From: Bacteroidales bacterium
GTDB taxonomy: Bacteria > Bacteroidota > Bacteroidia > Bacteroidales > UBA932
Direction: 5' to 3'
Length of the DNA: 64,000 nt
Assembly (NCBI GenBank): GCA_023667095.1
Contig: JAMPAT010000015.1
Location: 21,399-85,398 of the forward strand
Shown in pieces: positions 43,887-54,349 of the stretch. The notes below the pieces were generated by a model. It was not told the origin of the DNA and did no database searches. It was given only the letters and a program-made list of their open reading frames with translations. Positions within the stretch are counted from its first letter, which is position 1. Each line of letters starts with the position of its first letter. The position numbers and the translations under genes were made by a program.

Positions 43887-45302
43887 ATGAAAAATATCCT
43901 AAAATCATTAATGATGTGCACTGCGGCCCTGATGATGGCCGGTGCGACAATTTCCTGCAGCCAGGAAGAATCAAAGATAATAAAGACAGAAATACCGGCA
44001 CGCCCTGCCGGACAGCAGGATGTGCTCGGGCTGCGCACTCCTGCCCTTGACACTGTGCGTATCGCATTTGTAGGCCTTGGCGGACGAGGCTCGTTTGCTG
44101 TGTACCGGTATACCTCTGTTCCATGGACAAAGATTGTCGCATTGTGCGACATAGAGCCTGACCGCGTACAGAAAAATGTGGACTTCCTTGCAGAGAAAGG
44201 CATAGAGGTAAAGGCAACCTACACAGGTGACGAGGGCTTCAAGACAATGTGCCAGCGCGATGACATAGACCTTGTGTACATCTGTACAGACTGGAAAAAC
44301 CATGCTCCGATAGCCCTTTATGCACTTGAGCATGGCAAGCATGCTGCGATAGAGGTGCCTTCGGCAACTTCGCTTGATGAATGCTGGGCATTGGTGAACG
44401 CTGCGGAGAAGAACCGCCGTCACTGCATGATGCTTGAGAACTGCTGCTATGACTTCTTTGAGATGTCCGCACTCCAGATGGCCCGCAGCGGCGTCTTCGG
44501 TGAGGTCCTCCATGCAGAAGGCTCATATCATCACAACCTTACGGACTACTGGGACGGCTATTGGCGCAACTGGCGTCTGGAGTTCAACAGCAAGCACAAA
44601 GGTGACGTCTATCCGACACATGGACTCGGTCCTGTCTGCCAGGCACTCAATATCCACCGCGGAGACCGCCTCAAGTCACTTGTCGCCATGGAGACCAAGT
44701 CAAACAACGGTGTTGAGTCCGTAAAACGCTACCAGGGAATCGACATGCCTGAATTCCAGAACGGTGATGAGACCTGCACAATGATAAGCACGGAGAAAGG
44801 CAAGACAATCCTTATCCAGCATGATGTGATGACCCCACGTCCATACGACAGGATGTACCAGCTTGTCGGGACAAGGGGATATGCCGCAAAGTATCCGGTG
44901 GAGATGTACAGCCTCAGCCGTGAGAAGATGGATGAAATCGGAATTGAGTATGACGAGAACTTCAATATCCATGGACCTCTTTCAGAGGAGCAGGTGAAGG
45001 ACCTCTATGCAAAATATCCGAGCCCTATCCTTGACAATGACCTCGAGGAACTTGCAAAACGTGTTGGAGGACATGGCGGAATGGACTTCCTTATGGACTA
45101 CCGCCTGATCTATTGCCTCCACAACGGACTTCCTCTTGACATGGATGTGTATGACCTTGCCGAGTGGTGCTGTATCTCTGAACTTGGTGCCATTTCAATA
45201 GCCAACGGAAGTGCTCCTGTCGAGGTTCCTGACTTCACACGTGGTGCATGGGACAAGGTAGATGGCTTCAGCTATGCATTTGCGGACGGGTCATTCAAAT
45301 AG
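43887..45302 (+). CDS. GH109-like NAD-dependent alpha-N-acetylgalactosaminidase
   Basis: 471 residues; lipoprotein signal with ATISC. A Rossmann domain with FVGLGGRGSFAVYR binds NAD. LENCCYDFFEMSALQMARSG, YHHNLTDYWDGYWRNWRL and GDVYPTHGLGPV follow, the phrases that mark the GH109 branch of the Gfo/Idh/MocA family. GH109 enzymes remove terminal alpha-GalNAc by an NAD-dependent elimination mechanism. Its lipid anchor and PUL place suggest action on exported glycans. Confidence 0.85.
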   Translation: MKNILKSLMMCTAALMMAGATISCSQEESKIIKTEIPARPAGQQDVLGLRTPALDTVRIAFVGLGGRGSFAVYRYTSVPWTKIVALCDIEPDRVQKNVDFLAEKGIEVKATYTGDEGFKTMCQRDDIDLVYICTDWKNHAPIALYALEHGKHAAIEVPSATSLDECWALVNAAEKNRRHCMMLENCCYDFFEMSALQMARSGVFGEVLHAEGSYHHNLTDYWDGYWRNWRLEFNSKHKGDVYPTHGLGPVCQALNIHRGDRLKSLVAMETKSNNGVESVKRYQGIDMPEFQNGDETCTMISTEKGKTILIQHDVMTPRPYDRMYQLVGTRGYAAKYPVEMYSLSREKMDEIGIEYDENFNIHGPLSEEQVKDLYAKYPSPILDNDLEELAKRVGGHGGMDFLMDYRLIYCLHNGLPLDMDVYDLAEWCCISELGAISIANGSAPVEVPDFTRGAWDKVDGFSYAFADGSFK

Positions 45303-45311
45303 CCCCAAACA

Positions 45312-48293
45312 ATGTATCATAATAATATTGGTTTAATAAAGGTATGCCTTATAGCCATGTTCATGGCTATTGGCATTGAACTCTTCGCCCAGATGTCCGT
45401 AACAGGCAATGTTACGGACAAGGCGACGGGGGAACCTTTGGCTGGCGTCAGTGTAGCTGTGCAGGGGACGACAAGGGGAGTGATTACTGACATCGACGGC
45501 AGATTCATTGCAGATGTTCCTGCGGATGCCTCACTTATATTCGGATATCTTGGCTACAGGACTGTAACTGTGCCGGTCGATGGACATAAGGTCCTGGATG
45601 TTGTCATGGAGTCCGACATAAATACCCTTGATGAAGTCGTCCTGATGGGCTATTCCTCTATGAAGAAGACCGAACTTTCCAGCTCTGTCGTCTCTGTCCA
45701 GGGAGATAAGCTGAGGGATATTGTCACTCCAGACATCGGTACAATGCTTCAGGGCAAGGTGGCAGGTGTTGTCGTGACCAATTCGTCCGGTGCACCAGGA
45801 TCGGGAGCAACAATCCGTATCCGAGGTACTGGAAGCATTGCAGCAAGCTCGGATCCGCTCTATGTCGTTGATGGAGTGGTCGGAGGGACATTCAGCCCGA
45901 ATGATGTCGAGACAATAACTGTCTTGAAGGACGCCGGTTCTACAGGTATCTATGGTGCCTCAGGGGCCGGTGGCGTCATTGTTGTGACAACTAAACAGGC
46001 ACGCAATGGGCAGGAACCTACAGTGGATTTCAAGGCACAGGTCGGGGTGAAGCAGCTGCTGACAGGACGTTTCCACATGATGAATGCTTCAGAACTCTAT
46101 GACTTCTATGCTTCCGTAAGGTCAAAGACATCAATGAAGAGCTATCCGGAAACGCTCCGGGAGCAGAATTTCGACTGGATAAAGGATGCAGAGCGCACAG
46201 GCTTGACGCAGAACTATTACCTTTCTGCAAGCGGCAGCCTCAAGAAGATGAGTTTCCTGGTGAGCCTGGACTATTATGACGAGGACGGGACGCAGAGGGA
46301 GTCAAGATACAACAGGCTGTCAGGAAGGGTGAACGTGGGTGCCGAGATAGTGAAGAACGTAACTCTCAATGCAAGGGTTAACTACAGCCAGTCCAAGACT
46401 GTGGAAGGTACAGGCCTCGGGTGCTATAACCAGCTTCCGTGGAACAATCCATACGACCAGAATACCGGCAAATACATGTATCTGTCATCTGCCGTCCGGC
46501 CGGACAACGGACAGATTTGGTATGGACGCGAAGCGGTGAACCCGCTCTATGCCCCATCGGTAAATCCGAATCCGTATGGCATCAGCAAGTCATTTGTCGG
46601 TGACCTGTGGCTGAGCTGGGCCATAACAGATTATCTGACGGTGACCTCTACCAACAGATATTCTACAGGCAGCAGCCTGTACAAGTCCGTAGTCGTCCCT
46701 GAGGCCTATAATGCCACATGGCCTGACGGGAAGATCGGGCAGGATATATCATGGGGCAATTCATTCTGCACTACCGATATCCTGAAATATTTCGACACAT
46801 TCAGTGACGCCCATGGGGTCTCGATCCTTGCCGGGTATGAGTATGGCTATAGCTCAGATGAGTATATGAATGCCATTGCCTCCGGCCTGAAGAACGGGCT
46901 GCAGGTGCTTAACGGTACAGTTGCAGAGAACATATACGGTACGAAGACAGAGACTGCAAGCTGGTCTGTATTTGCCCAGGCGCAGTACAGCTATATGGAG
47001 AAATATATCCTCAATGCCACTTTCCGTGCCGATGCCTCATCTGTGTTTGCACCGAAGAACAGGGTCGGATATTTCCCGTCCGTCTCTGCTGCATGGCTTG
47101 TGAGCGGGGAGAATTTCATGAAGAATCAGAATGTCATCTCTTTCCTCAAGATAAGGGCAAGCTACGGAATGACAGGAAATTCCGGGATAGGGGCATACAA
47201 ATATCTTGACCTTTACGGATTTTCGGACAAGCTCCAGTACCAGGGGGTACAGGGAGCAGTCCCTATGACTGTCGCAAATCCGTATCTCCATTGGGAGACA
47301 GCTGTCATGAAGAACCTCGGCATTGACATTTCATTTGGCAATTATCTGACATTCAATGTCGACCTTTACAGCAATCTCAACAAGGACCTGCTCCTGTCCG
47401 TTCCTCTTGCACTCAGTTCAGGATTTGACAGCCGTACCGAAAACACAGGAAAGATACGCAACAGCGGTGTTGAGGTGCAGCTGACGTCAAACAACTTCAA
47501 CCGACGTAATTTCAAATGGTCTACATCAGTCAATCTCGGGCACAACAAGAATGTTGTGGTCTATCTTCCTGACCACAAGGATATAGTCGTGTCGCATTCC
47601 CAGGGTGACCAGATATACCGCGAAGGCGAGCCGCTCTACAGCTGGTATATGCCTAAATGGGTCGGAGTTGACCCGGAGAACGGAAATCCTCTCTGGGAGC
47701 AGCTGACACGTGACGAAGACGGCAATATAATCTCACGCGAGCCGGGCAGCACGCTCAACATGACACGGGACGTGCAGATTGTAGGATGCGCCCAGCCTAA
47801 GCTTACCGGTGGAATGCTCAATACATTCAATGTCTATGGCGTGGAGATAAGTGCAAACCTCCAGTTCGTCTATGGAAACGATGTCTACAACGAGACACGC
47901 CGCTATATAGACTCGGACGGTGCGTACATCGACTACAACTTCATGTCCATCGACAACGGTCTCGGCTGGAGCCGCTGGGAAAAAGAGGGTGACATCGCCA
48001 CCCATCCAAAGGCAAAGGTCGGAGGAAACAGGCGTTCCAATGAACTGACTTCACGCTATCTTGAAGACGGAAGCTATCTAAGGATAAAGAATGTGACAAT
48101 AAGCTATCCGCTCCCGTCAAAGGTCACCAAGAAGATGAGGATGCAGAGTTTCAGGATATTCCTCTCCGGGGACAATCTCTACACATTCACAAAATTCTCC
48201 GGAATGGATCCGGAAGTTGGTGTGAAGGGACTCTTCAGCTACAATTACCCTGTCTCAAGGGCATTCTCCTTAGGTCTGAACATTAAATTCTGA
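45312..48293 (+). CDS. SusC-like TonB-dependent transporter
   Basis: 993 residues. Signal peptide, then a carboxypeptidase-like N-terminal domain (VTGNVTDKATGEPLAGVSV), TonB-box-like region, plug (TMLQGKVAGVVV..., DPLYVVDGVVGG, DAGSTGIYGASGAGGVI) and a beta barrel ending FSLGLNIKF. No STN domain, so it imports but probably does not signal to the FecR. It pairs with the SusD at 48301. Confidence 0.93.
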   Translation: MYHNNIGLIKVCLIAMFMAIGIELFAQMSVTGNVTDKATGEPLAGVSVAVQGTTRGVITDIDGRFIADVPADASLIFGYLGYRTVTVPVDGHKVLDVVMESDINTLDEVVLMGYSSMKKTELSSSVVSVQGDKLRDIVTPDIGTMLQGKVAGVVVTNSSGAPGSGATIRIRGTGSIAASSDPLYVVDGVVGGTFSPNDVETITVLKDAGSTGIYGASGAGGVIVVTTKQARNGQEPTVDFKAQVGVKQLLTGRFHMMNASELYDFYASVRSKTSMKSYPETLREQNFDWIKDAERTGLTQNYYLSASGSLKKMSFLVSLDYYDEDGTQRESRYNRLSGRVNVGAEIVKNVTLNARVNYSQSKTVEGTGLGCYNQLPWNNPYDQNTGKYMYLSSAVRPDNGQIWYGREAVNPLYAPSVNPNPYGISKSFVGDLWLSWAITDYLTVTSTNRYSTGSSLYKSVVVPEAYNATWPDGKIGQDISWGNSFCTTDILKYFDTFSDAHGVSILAGYEYGYSSDEYMNAIASGLKNGLQVLNGTVAENIYGTKTETASWSVFAQAQYSYMEKYILNATFRADASSVFAPKNRVGYFPSVSAAWLVSGENFMKNQNVISFLKIRASYGMTGNSGIGAYKYLDLYGFSDKLQYQGVQGAVPMTVANPYLHWETAVMKNLGIDISFGNYLTFNVDLYSNLNKDLLLSVPLALSSGFDSRTENTGKIRNSGVEVQLTSNNFNRRNFKWSTSVNLGHNKNVVVYLPDHKDIVVSHSQGDQIYREGEPLYSWYMPKWVGVDPENGNPLWEQLTRDEDGNIISREPGSTLNMTRDVQIVGCAQPKLTGGMLNTFNVYGVEISANLQFVYGNDVYNETRRYIDSDGAYIDYNFMSIDNGLGWSRWEKEGDIATHPKAKVGGNRRSNELTSRYLEDGSYLRIKNVTISYPLPSKVTKKMRMQSFRIFLSGDNLYTFTKFSGMDPEVGVKGLFSYNYPVSRAFSLGLNIKF

Positions 48294-48300
48294 TGCAGCC

Positions 48301-50034
48301 ATGAGAAAGTATATTATATTGATATTTGCAGCATTGGCTGCTGCCTCATGCAACCTGGACTATTTCCCGTACGATAAGGTGTCCTCCGGAAGCATGCAGA
48401 ATGTCTCCTCCGCAGCCACAGCAACTGACGGGAACTATGCCCTGTTCAAGGCTCCTGTGGAATACAGCGGATTCTACACGGTAGGCAACACATACATACG
48501 CCATTACATGCTTATGGCTGAGCTGAAAGGGGACAATGTCCTGATGTCGGCCAAGAGTACCGACCCGCTTTTCCTCGATGCTGTGCTTGAGGATTCTTCA
48601 AGTGACACAAATGTCGAATACTTCTGGTTCATATCATACAAGATTGCATATTCCACATCTGTGGTCATCAATATGATAGATGATGATGCCGAGGATGCGG
48701 AACTTCGCCATATCAAGGGCGAGAACCTTGTCATGAGGGCAATCGCGCACATGAACCTCTGCCATTTCTTTTCCAATCCGTACGTATGGGACAACGGTGC
48801 TTCCGAAGGCGTTGTAATCAATGTCGGAGGAGGTGAAACCTCTGTCTCCAAGGCCTCTGTAGCCAAAGTATATGAACAGGTTGAAAAGGACTTGCTCAAT
48901 GCTATAAGGTGTATGGATGGAGGGACGCGCAGAGGCAACCGTGGATATATGGACAAGAGTACTGCGCAGGGATTCCTCGCCCGCCTTTACCTGTACATGG
49001 GCAGGGATGAGGACTGCATAAGGGTTGTGGACGAGATGCTTGCAGGAGCGGAGCCTTCTTCAATGCTGGATGAGGACTATGAGCATCTTTTCCAGTTCAG
49101 CAGGGAATCAAGGGAAGTGCTATGGTGTGTCGGTATGATTGACAACACAACCGACATTGCCGGTGAACAGGGCGTCCTTGGCTCCATGTACTGGTCGAAC
49201 GGTGATCCTGGTGACGGTTCAGGATGGGCGGAAATCTATTGGTCGCAGCCTTTGATTGACCTCTATGAGCGTCATCACGGGGACCTGCGCATGCAGACCA
49301 TGCGTGTGCCTAAGCATAGGTCGGAGACAGGCAAGAAGATGATTTACTGGCCGATACCGACGGATGACGGCTTCTATGAGAACTATATCGACAGGAATCC
49401 ATCGTATGATGCCGCGACTGGAAAATACACTTGCACATATGTCTACACGGCCTCTGACGGTTCTGAAAAAAGTGAACGCCATACAGTGGAGACAGAGCTT
49501 GTCAACACCTATCAGCGGAATTATGTCACGATAGGAGGACAGAGGCAGTATGTCACTGTCACTGACTCCCTTGGATGCCGTACTGGTTCAGGAGGAGATG
49601 TCTATCCGCTCAACTACATGAAGAAATTCTCATGCCAGGACGGTCAGATTACAAACCTCTCGTCACCGATAATGCTCCGTTGGGGAGAACTCATCCTTGA
49701 CAGGGCCGAGGCATATGCCCATCTTGGAGATGTGGACAAGGCACTTGCTGACGTGAATGTAATGCGCAGGCGTGCAGGGCTTTCTGATGAAGACATGTTC
49801 ACGGCATCCAATATGGCGGCACGCGGCTATGACGATGTACTTGATGTAGTGCTTGACGAACGCCGTCTCGAACTGTGCTTCGAGGGATTCAGGGTACTGG
49901 ACCTCAAGAGGAACAGGCGTGACATCGACCGCCGCTATGCCGGCAGGCAGATGTGGGAGGTCGTGCCGTACAATGATTCAAGGCTCCTCTATCAGATACC
50001 ACGTGCTGAGACCAATGTAAGCGGAATACAATAA
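48301..50034 (+). CDS. SusD-like surface glycan-binding lipoprotein
   Basis: 577 residues; signal MRKYIILIFAALAAASC, Cys17. Helical TPR-like scaffold with RAIAHMNLCHFFSNPYVW, then LRWGELILDRAEAYAHLGD and the closing LDERRLELCFEGFRVLDLKR typical of SusD/RagB. It sits 7 bases after susC and forms the lid of the transporter. Confidence 0.93.
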   Translation: MRKYIILIFAALAAASCNLDYFPYDKVSSGSMQNVSSAATATDGNYALFKAPVEYSGFYTVGNTYIRHYMLMAELKGDNVLMSAKSTDPLFLDAVLEDSSSDTNVEYFWFISYKIAYSTSVVINMIDDDAEDAELRHIKGENLVMRAIAHMNLCHFFSNPYVWDNGASEGVVINVGGGETSVSKASVAKVYEQVEKDLLNAIRCMDGGTRRGNRGYMDKSTAQGFLARLYLYMGRDEDCIRVVDEMLAGAEPSSMLDEDYEHLFQFSRESREVLWCVGMIDNTTDIAGEQGVLGSMYWSNGDPGDGSGWAEIYWSQPLIDLYERHHGDLRMQTMRVPKHRSETGKKMIYWPIPTDDGFYENYIDRNPSYDAATGKYTCTYVYTASDGSEKSERHTVETELVNTYQRNYVTIGGQRQYVTVTDSLGCRTGSGGDVYPLNYMKKFSCQDGQITNLSSPIMLRWGELILDRAEAYAHLGDVDKALADVNVMRRRAGLSDEDMFTASNMAARGYDDVLDVVLDERRLELCFEGFRVLDLKRNRRDIDRRYAGRQMWEVVPYNDSRLLYQIPRAETNVSGIQ

Positions 50035-50050
50035 CTATAATCAATAAACT

Positions 50051-51574
50051 ATGAATAGAAGAATTACTATACTGACCATTCTGGCTGTGTTCCTGGCTTC
50101 TTGCGGGAAAGAGCCTGTCCCGGTTACCATGCCGGTGGTAAAGCCTGGGAATGACATCACATCTGAACTGGACGGGATGTTTGTGTCAAGGCAGATATTC
50201 CAGCCTAAGGAGACTGGCGTGCCTGTGGAGCATTTCATTGCACCGGAGCCTCCTTTCCCGTATGACGTTGTATATTCCCAGGACGAGACCAATTTCCCGA
50301 ATCCTGAGAGAGGGCCATATTTCAATGTTGCCTACAACTTCAATGACGGCAATGTCCCTGAGGTCGCAAGCGTTGAGAGGCTGGCGAGTGCGAGGAAGGA
50401 CGGGACTTCGCTTGTGTTTACATTCCTTTACCTTGTCGACTTCATTGACCGGGAAACCCTTTCCGATGATGTGCTGAGGGTAATGAGGGAGCATTTTACC
50501 AACCTCAGGCAGTCAGGATGCAAGGCTGTGTGCCGAGTGGCATATTCATGGAATGACAAATGGCCTGCCCAGGAGCCTCCTGCAGACATAATTGTGAGCC
50601 ATGTCAACCAGCTCAAGCCAATTTTCCAGGAGTTCGGGGATGTGATCTATGTGATGCAGGCCGGACTTATCGGAACATACGGAGAGTGGGCCTACACAAC
50701 GAATGTGAAGACGGATGATGACCATGCCAAGGTTGTCAAGGCATTGCTTGACGCACTTCCTGAGAACAGGACTGTCGCAATCCGTACCCCATCATGGAAG
50801 CAGCGTCTGCTCAAGGTCTTCAACGGGGACGGGAAAACAGTTACTGTAAAGGATTCTATCACTGTAGAGGAAGCCTTCGGGCCTTCATACAAGGCGCGTA
50901 TGGCAATCCACAATGACTGTGCTTTCGTCAATGGAAACGACGGAGGTACATTCGGGGGCATTGACAGCCGTTTCTATGTCAGGACAGAGTCCAACTACTA
51001 TCCTTACGGTGGCGAGTCATGCTACCAGGGCAACAATGACTATTGCGAATGTACCCCTTCATATTCAAACCTGAGGACATATCACTGGTCATATCTGAGC
51101 AACCACTATGCAATCAGGGAGATATGGCAGAACGAGGGCTGCTACAATGATGCAAGCTCTCGTGTCGGGTACAGATTTATCTTGAACGGTGCCGCTTTCC
51201 ATGGTACATTTGCATCTGACGAGGATTTCGGGATAAGCATCTGCCTTTCCAACTACGGATTTGCCTCGCTTGTCAACAAAAGGAAAATGGAATTTGTCAT
51301 CGTGAATCCAAACAGGCCGAACGAGAAATATATCTACCCTCTGGACAAGGACCCGCGTGAGTGGCAGGGAGGCAAGGCATATGTGTTTACAGACCGTATC
51401 GTGCTTCCGTCCGCACTCCAGAAAGGTGCCGAGTATAACCTGTACCTCAATCTTCCGGATGAGTCCCCGAACCTTTATGACAATCCGGAATACAGTGTCC
51501 GTTTTGCCAACAAATATACCTGGGACCCGGAGACAGGGTATAATCTTTTAGCCTCATTTAAAGCAGAATATTGA
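50051..51574 (+). CDS. DUF4874/DUF4832 lipoprotein
   Basis: 507 residues; lipoprotein signal (VFLASC). NFPNPERGPYFNVAYNFNDG starts a DUF4874 TIM-barrel-like part, and EIWQNEGCYNDASSRVGYRF starts a DUF4832 part with a beta-sandwich end. Such proteins are frequent in PULs and resemble glycoside hydrolases, but no activity is established to my knowledge. Confidence 0.75.
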   Translation: MNRRITILTILAVFLASCGKEPVPVTMPVVKPGNDITSELDGMFVSRQIFQPKETGVPVEHFIAPEPPFPYDVVYSQDETNFPNPERGPYFNVAYNFNDGNVPEVASVERLASARKDGTSLVFTFLYLVDFIDRETLSDDVLRVMREHFTNLRQSGCKAVCRVAYSWNDKWPAQEPPADIIVSHVNQLKPIFQEFGDVIYVMQAGLIGTYGEWAYTTNVKTDDDHAKVVKALLDALPENRTVAIRTPSWKQRLLKVFNGDGKTVTVKDSITVEEAFGPSYKARMAIHNDCAFVNGNDGGTFGGIDSRFYVRTESNYYPYGGESCYQGNNDYCECTPSYSNLRTYHWSYLSNHYAIREIWQNEGCYNDASSRVGYRFILNGAAFHGTFASDEDFGISICLSNYGFASLVNKRKMEFVIVNPNRPNEKYIYPLDKDPREWQGGKAYVFTDRIVLPSALQKGAEYNLYLNLPDESPNLYDNPEYSVRFANKYTWDPETGYNLLASFKAEY

Positions 51575-51576
51575 TC

Positions 51577-53394
51577 ATGAAGAAATTTTATACGTATATA
51601 TTGGTGCTTGCCGCGGCCTTTTCCCTGCCTTCGTGCTCGAAGGTGGAGACAGAAACGGAACTGCCTGTATTCCAGAATACCACGATTGCCGATTTCAACG
51701 CCCAGGCTGCAGATGACAACTGGTACTACTATCTGACAGGAACCATTTCTGAGATAAAGGATGCTGAAAATTCCCATTTCATCCTGAAGGACAACACCGG
51801 TGAAGTCCTTGTATATGGACTCTGGAAGAATATCCATGGCAAGAGGATAAGGAATATGGGAGACTACAGTACCGGTGACAAAATCACGGTTGCCGCTTTG
51901 AAAGGCAAATTTGCAAATGAACCATATGCAAAGGATGCGTATGTGGTTGATGCCGGGACTGAGAAGATGTGGGTGACCCCGTCCAATGCCGAAATCTCCA
52001 GCGAAGGGGATACCTTTGAACTCATGGTCTTCACTGATGCCTCCTATACGGTCTCTGTCTCCGATACGTGGATCAAAGCCGGTGAGGCTGACGGCAACAA
52101 GGTGACAGTTACAGTAGATGCGAATGAAAGCATCTTCCCGAGATATGGATATGTCAATGTCCGTTCATCTGACATGACAATAAGGGTCAAGGTCTCACAG
52201 GCTGAGTCTGTACCTGAAGTCAAGTCCATATCTTCTGCTGCCATGTCTGACTATGCCCATGTCGAGGGAACCGTAGTGGCGATTGCCGAGGACGGATATA
52301 TGCTTGCAGACGCTACAGGAGCAATATTTGTCAGCACGGACAAGTTCGGCGGAATCTATATAGGGGCGACATTGTCAGTGACAGGTCCTGTCAGCACATC
52401 AGGATATATGACAAGGCTGACGCCTGAACTTACAAAGGCCATCCAGGCCGGAACGACATCTCTCCCTGAGCCAAGAATGCTGGATACCAAGGATATTGAT
52501 GCTGTCATTGCATCTGCTTCCTCGAACGCCCCGGACAAGGCCGGAAGCCTGAAATGTGAATATGTCAGGATTACCGGAACACTGGTATTCATTGATGGGA
52601 AGACAAGGCTTGTCTCTGATGGAAACATAATCAATGCAGAGCCTTACAAGGCCGGGAGTGAACTTGATTTCGATGCCCTTAACGGACATACCCTTGACAT
52701 GTACGGCTATGTCGTGGCGATGGAGGACGGAATGCTCAAGATAGTGCTTGTAAGCTATGAGGACATACCTGTGGAGAGCATGATAACAATAGACGGTGAC
52801 TACTCCGACTGGGAAAGTCTTGAGGACCTGACAGCTGGAAACGACCTCAGCGCATCCCACAACCTGAAACCTGTTGTCAAGCTGCATTGCGAGAACGGCT
52901 ATGTCTACGGCTATATAAGAGTGGACAAGAGTGAGGAGAATGGAGGGTATGACAAGACAATATCCAACTATCTGCTCAAGATAGCCGGACGTTTCTATGT
53001 CTGGATTGACAATGACGGCATCTCTGAGGGGCAGGGAGGCGGATGGCTTTTCAACCCTCAGCGTTATGACAATGTCATTGCCTACCGTATCACCAGGACA
53101 GCCGGCGGATGGGACGGATGGTCGACAGTCGCTCCGCGTGCCAATGAGTACTATGGAAAATGTGTCGTGGGCAACAAGCATACGGATGATGAAACCAACA
53201 ATGATAACCTCGGATATATGGCAACAACCGTCAATGGTGACATCCTCGAGGGTGAGTTCTCGTTCCTTGCCGCCAAGGCCGGGCTGTTCGGAAAGGAAAA
53301 GACGATAATAGGCCTGGAGATAGGCTGGGACAACGGATTCAACACCGGCTCTGCCTCCCTCGGCAAGAAAGGATATGAAATCACTTTGAAATAA
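51577..53394 (+). CDS. SusE/F-like surface lipoprotein with OB, BACON and CBM9-like domains
   Basis: 605 residues from ATG 51577; the TTG at 51571 is not preferred. Lipobox LPSC. Domains in order: OB-fold-like (YLTGTISEIKDAENSHF), BACON-like beta sandwich (FTDASYTVSVSDTWIKA...), a second OB-fold-like pair (ATGAIFVSTDKFGGIYIG...), and a CBM9-like C-terminus (ITIDGDYSDWESLEDL). The last domain resembles the whole lipoprotein at 62683. Likely glycan capture at the cell surface. Confidence 0.72.
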   Translation: MKKFYTYILVLAAAFSLPSCSKVETETELPVFQNTTIADFNAQAADDNWYYYLTGTISEIKDAENSHFILKDNTGEVLVYGLWKNIHGKRIRNMGDYSTGDKITVAALKGKFANEPYAKDAYVVDAGTEKMWVTPSNAEISSEGDTFELMVFTDASYTVSVSDTWIKAGEADGNKVTVTVDANESIFPRYGYVNVRSSDMTIRVKVSQAESVPEVKSISSAAMSDYAHVEGTVVAIAEDGYMLADATGAIFVSTDKFGGIYIGATLSVTGPVSTSGYMTRLTPELTKAIQAGTTSLPEPRMLDTKDIDAVIASASSNAPDKAGSLKCEYVRITGTLVFIDGKTRLVSDGNIINAEPYKAGSELDFDALNGHTLDMYGYVVAMEDGMLKIVLVSYEDIPVESMITIDGDYSDWESLEDLTAGNDLSASHNLKPVVKLHCENGYVYGYIRVDKSEENGGYDKTISNYLLKIAGRFYVWIDNDGISEGQGGGWLFNPQRYDNVIAYRITRTAGGWDGWSTVAPRANEYYGKCVVGNKHTDDETNNDNLGYMATTVNGDILEGEFSFLAAKAGLFGKEKTIIGLEIGWDNGFNTGSASLGKKGYEITLK

Positions 53395-53398
53395 CAGG

Positions 53399-54349
53399 AT
53401 GATGATGAAAAGATTCTTGAATATATTAGTAGTGTGTGCAGTGATACCTGTTCTGTCGTGTACAGAACAGGCGTCACTTGAATTTGTTGAGCAGAAAGGT
53501 GCCTGGGTACCTGAGCCGCATTCAATCTCCGCCTTCGTCTCCGGACTGAAGGCGGCTGATGCGGCAGAGGCCTCATCTATGCTTGACAGGGCATTGGCCG
53601 AGGCTGACAGCCTTGGCGCATTGAAGTCTACTTCCGAGACGGTCGGACGCCTTTCTGACGGGATTTTCTCCGCCCTTGTCGGGGAAGGGGCGTCTACGGA
53701 GGACTATATGCTTGCAGAGATGATGCTTGACAAGGAGGTCCTTTGCACAACTCTTGACCCCATTGACTTCAAGAGGATTGACTACAAGCGTGGACGCCTG
53801 AACCTGAACCGTCCGGGACGTCTTGTGAACAATTTTGCTGTACAGTCTGCAGACGGCAGTGAAGGCATGCTCCGTGACCTTATTGACAAGCGGACAATAC
53901 TGTTTGTCTATGGAAGTTCATGCCCTGAATGCGACAAGGCAATGTCACAGATTGCGAAATCATCATTTATCAGAAAAGCTATGGCAGACGGTGACCTCAA
54001 TCTCGTTGCCCTTTATGCAGGGGAAAGCAATGATGAGTTTGCAAGGAAGTCTGCCGCTCTCAAAGGGTGGACTAATGTGATGGACCGTGACAATGTCATC
54101 ATGTTCGAGAATGCTTTTGACAGCGGGATGATGCCGTCTTTTTACCTTATTTCAGAAAACGGAATCGTTGATGTCAAGGCCTCCCGCTCCCTGAAAGACA
54201 TCGAAAAGGCTGATGCACTTGCGCGCCGGACGAGCCTTGAAATAGCCCTGGACCCTTCAGAAAGGGTATGGGGGGGGGAAGATAGCAGACGGACAATACA
54301 TGCCGTTCAGGGACAGCTCATATCTGACCCTGTTCGAAAACGGAGGTAA
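53399..54349 (+). CDS. Thioredoxin-like lipoprotein, probably the N-part of a GH31 fusion
   Basis: 316 residues; signal MMMKRFLNILVVCAVIPVLSC. A helical DUF5106-like region is followed by a thioredoxin fold with YGSSCPECDKAM, giving Cys175-x2-Cys178. The last meaningful residues, TSLEIALDPSERVWGG, look like the N-terminal beta strand of GH31 enzymes. After the G9 tract at 54270-54278 the frame is lost and about 24 unrelated residues follow. With eight Gs the protein would run on as VWGGKIADGQYMPF into the GH31 gene. Thioredoxin-GH31 fusions are unusual. Confidence 0.65.
   Translation: MMMKRFLNILVVCAVIPVLSCTEQASLEFVEQKGAWVPEPHSISAFVSGLKAADAAEASSMLDRALAEADSLGALKSTSETVGRLSDGIFSALVGEGASTEDYMLAEMMLDKEVLCTTLDPIDFKRIDYKRGRLNLNRPGRLVNNFAVQSADGSEGMLRDLIDKRTILFVYGSSCPECDKAMSQIAKSSFIRKAMADGDLNLVALYAGESNDEFARKSAALKGWTNVMDRDNVIMFENAFDSGMMPSFYLISENGIVDVKASRSLKDIEKADALARRTSLEIALDPSERVWGGEDSRRTIHAVQGQLISDPVRKRR
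54270..54278 (+). repeat. G9 homopolymer at the thioredoxin/GH31 junction
   Basis: Nine consecutive Gs inside coding sequence. Loss of one G joins the two frames. Runs of this length are prone to slippage during replication and to base-calling errors. Confidence 0.9.

Noticed and set aside
43439..44203. 254-codon minus-strand frame
   Set aside because: Crosses the GH20/GH109 junction antisense to both; no recognisable protein character.
52399..53181. 260-codon minus-strand frame
   Set aside because: It lies opposite the well-supported lipoprotein at 51577 and has no family features or signal; a shadow of codon bias.
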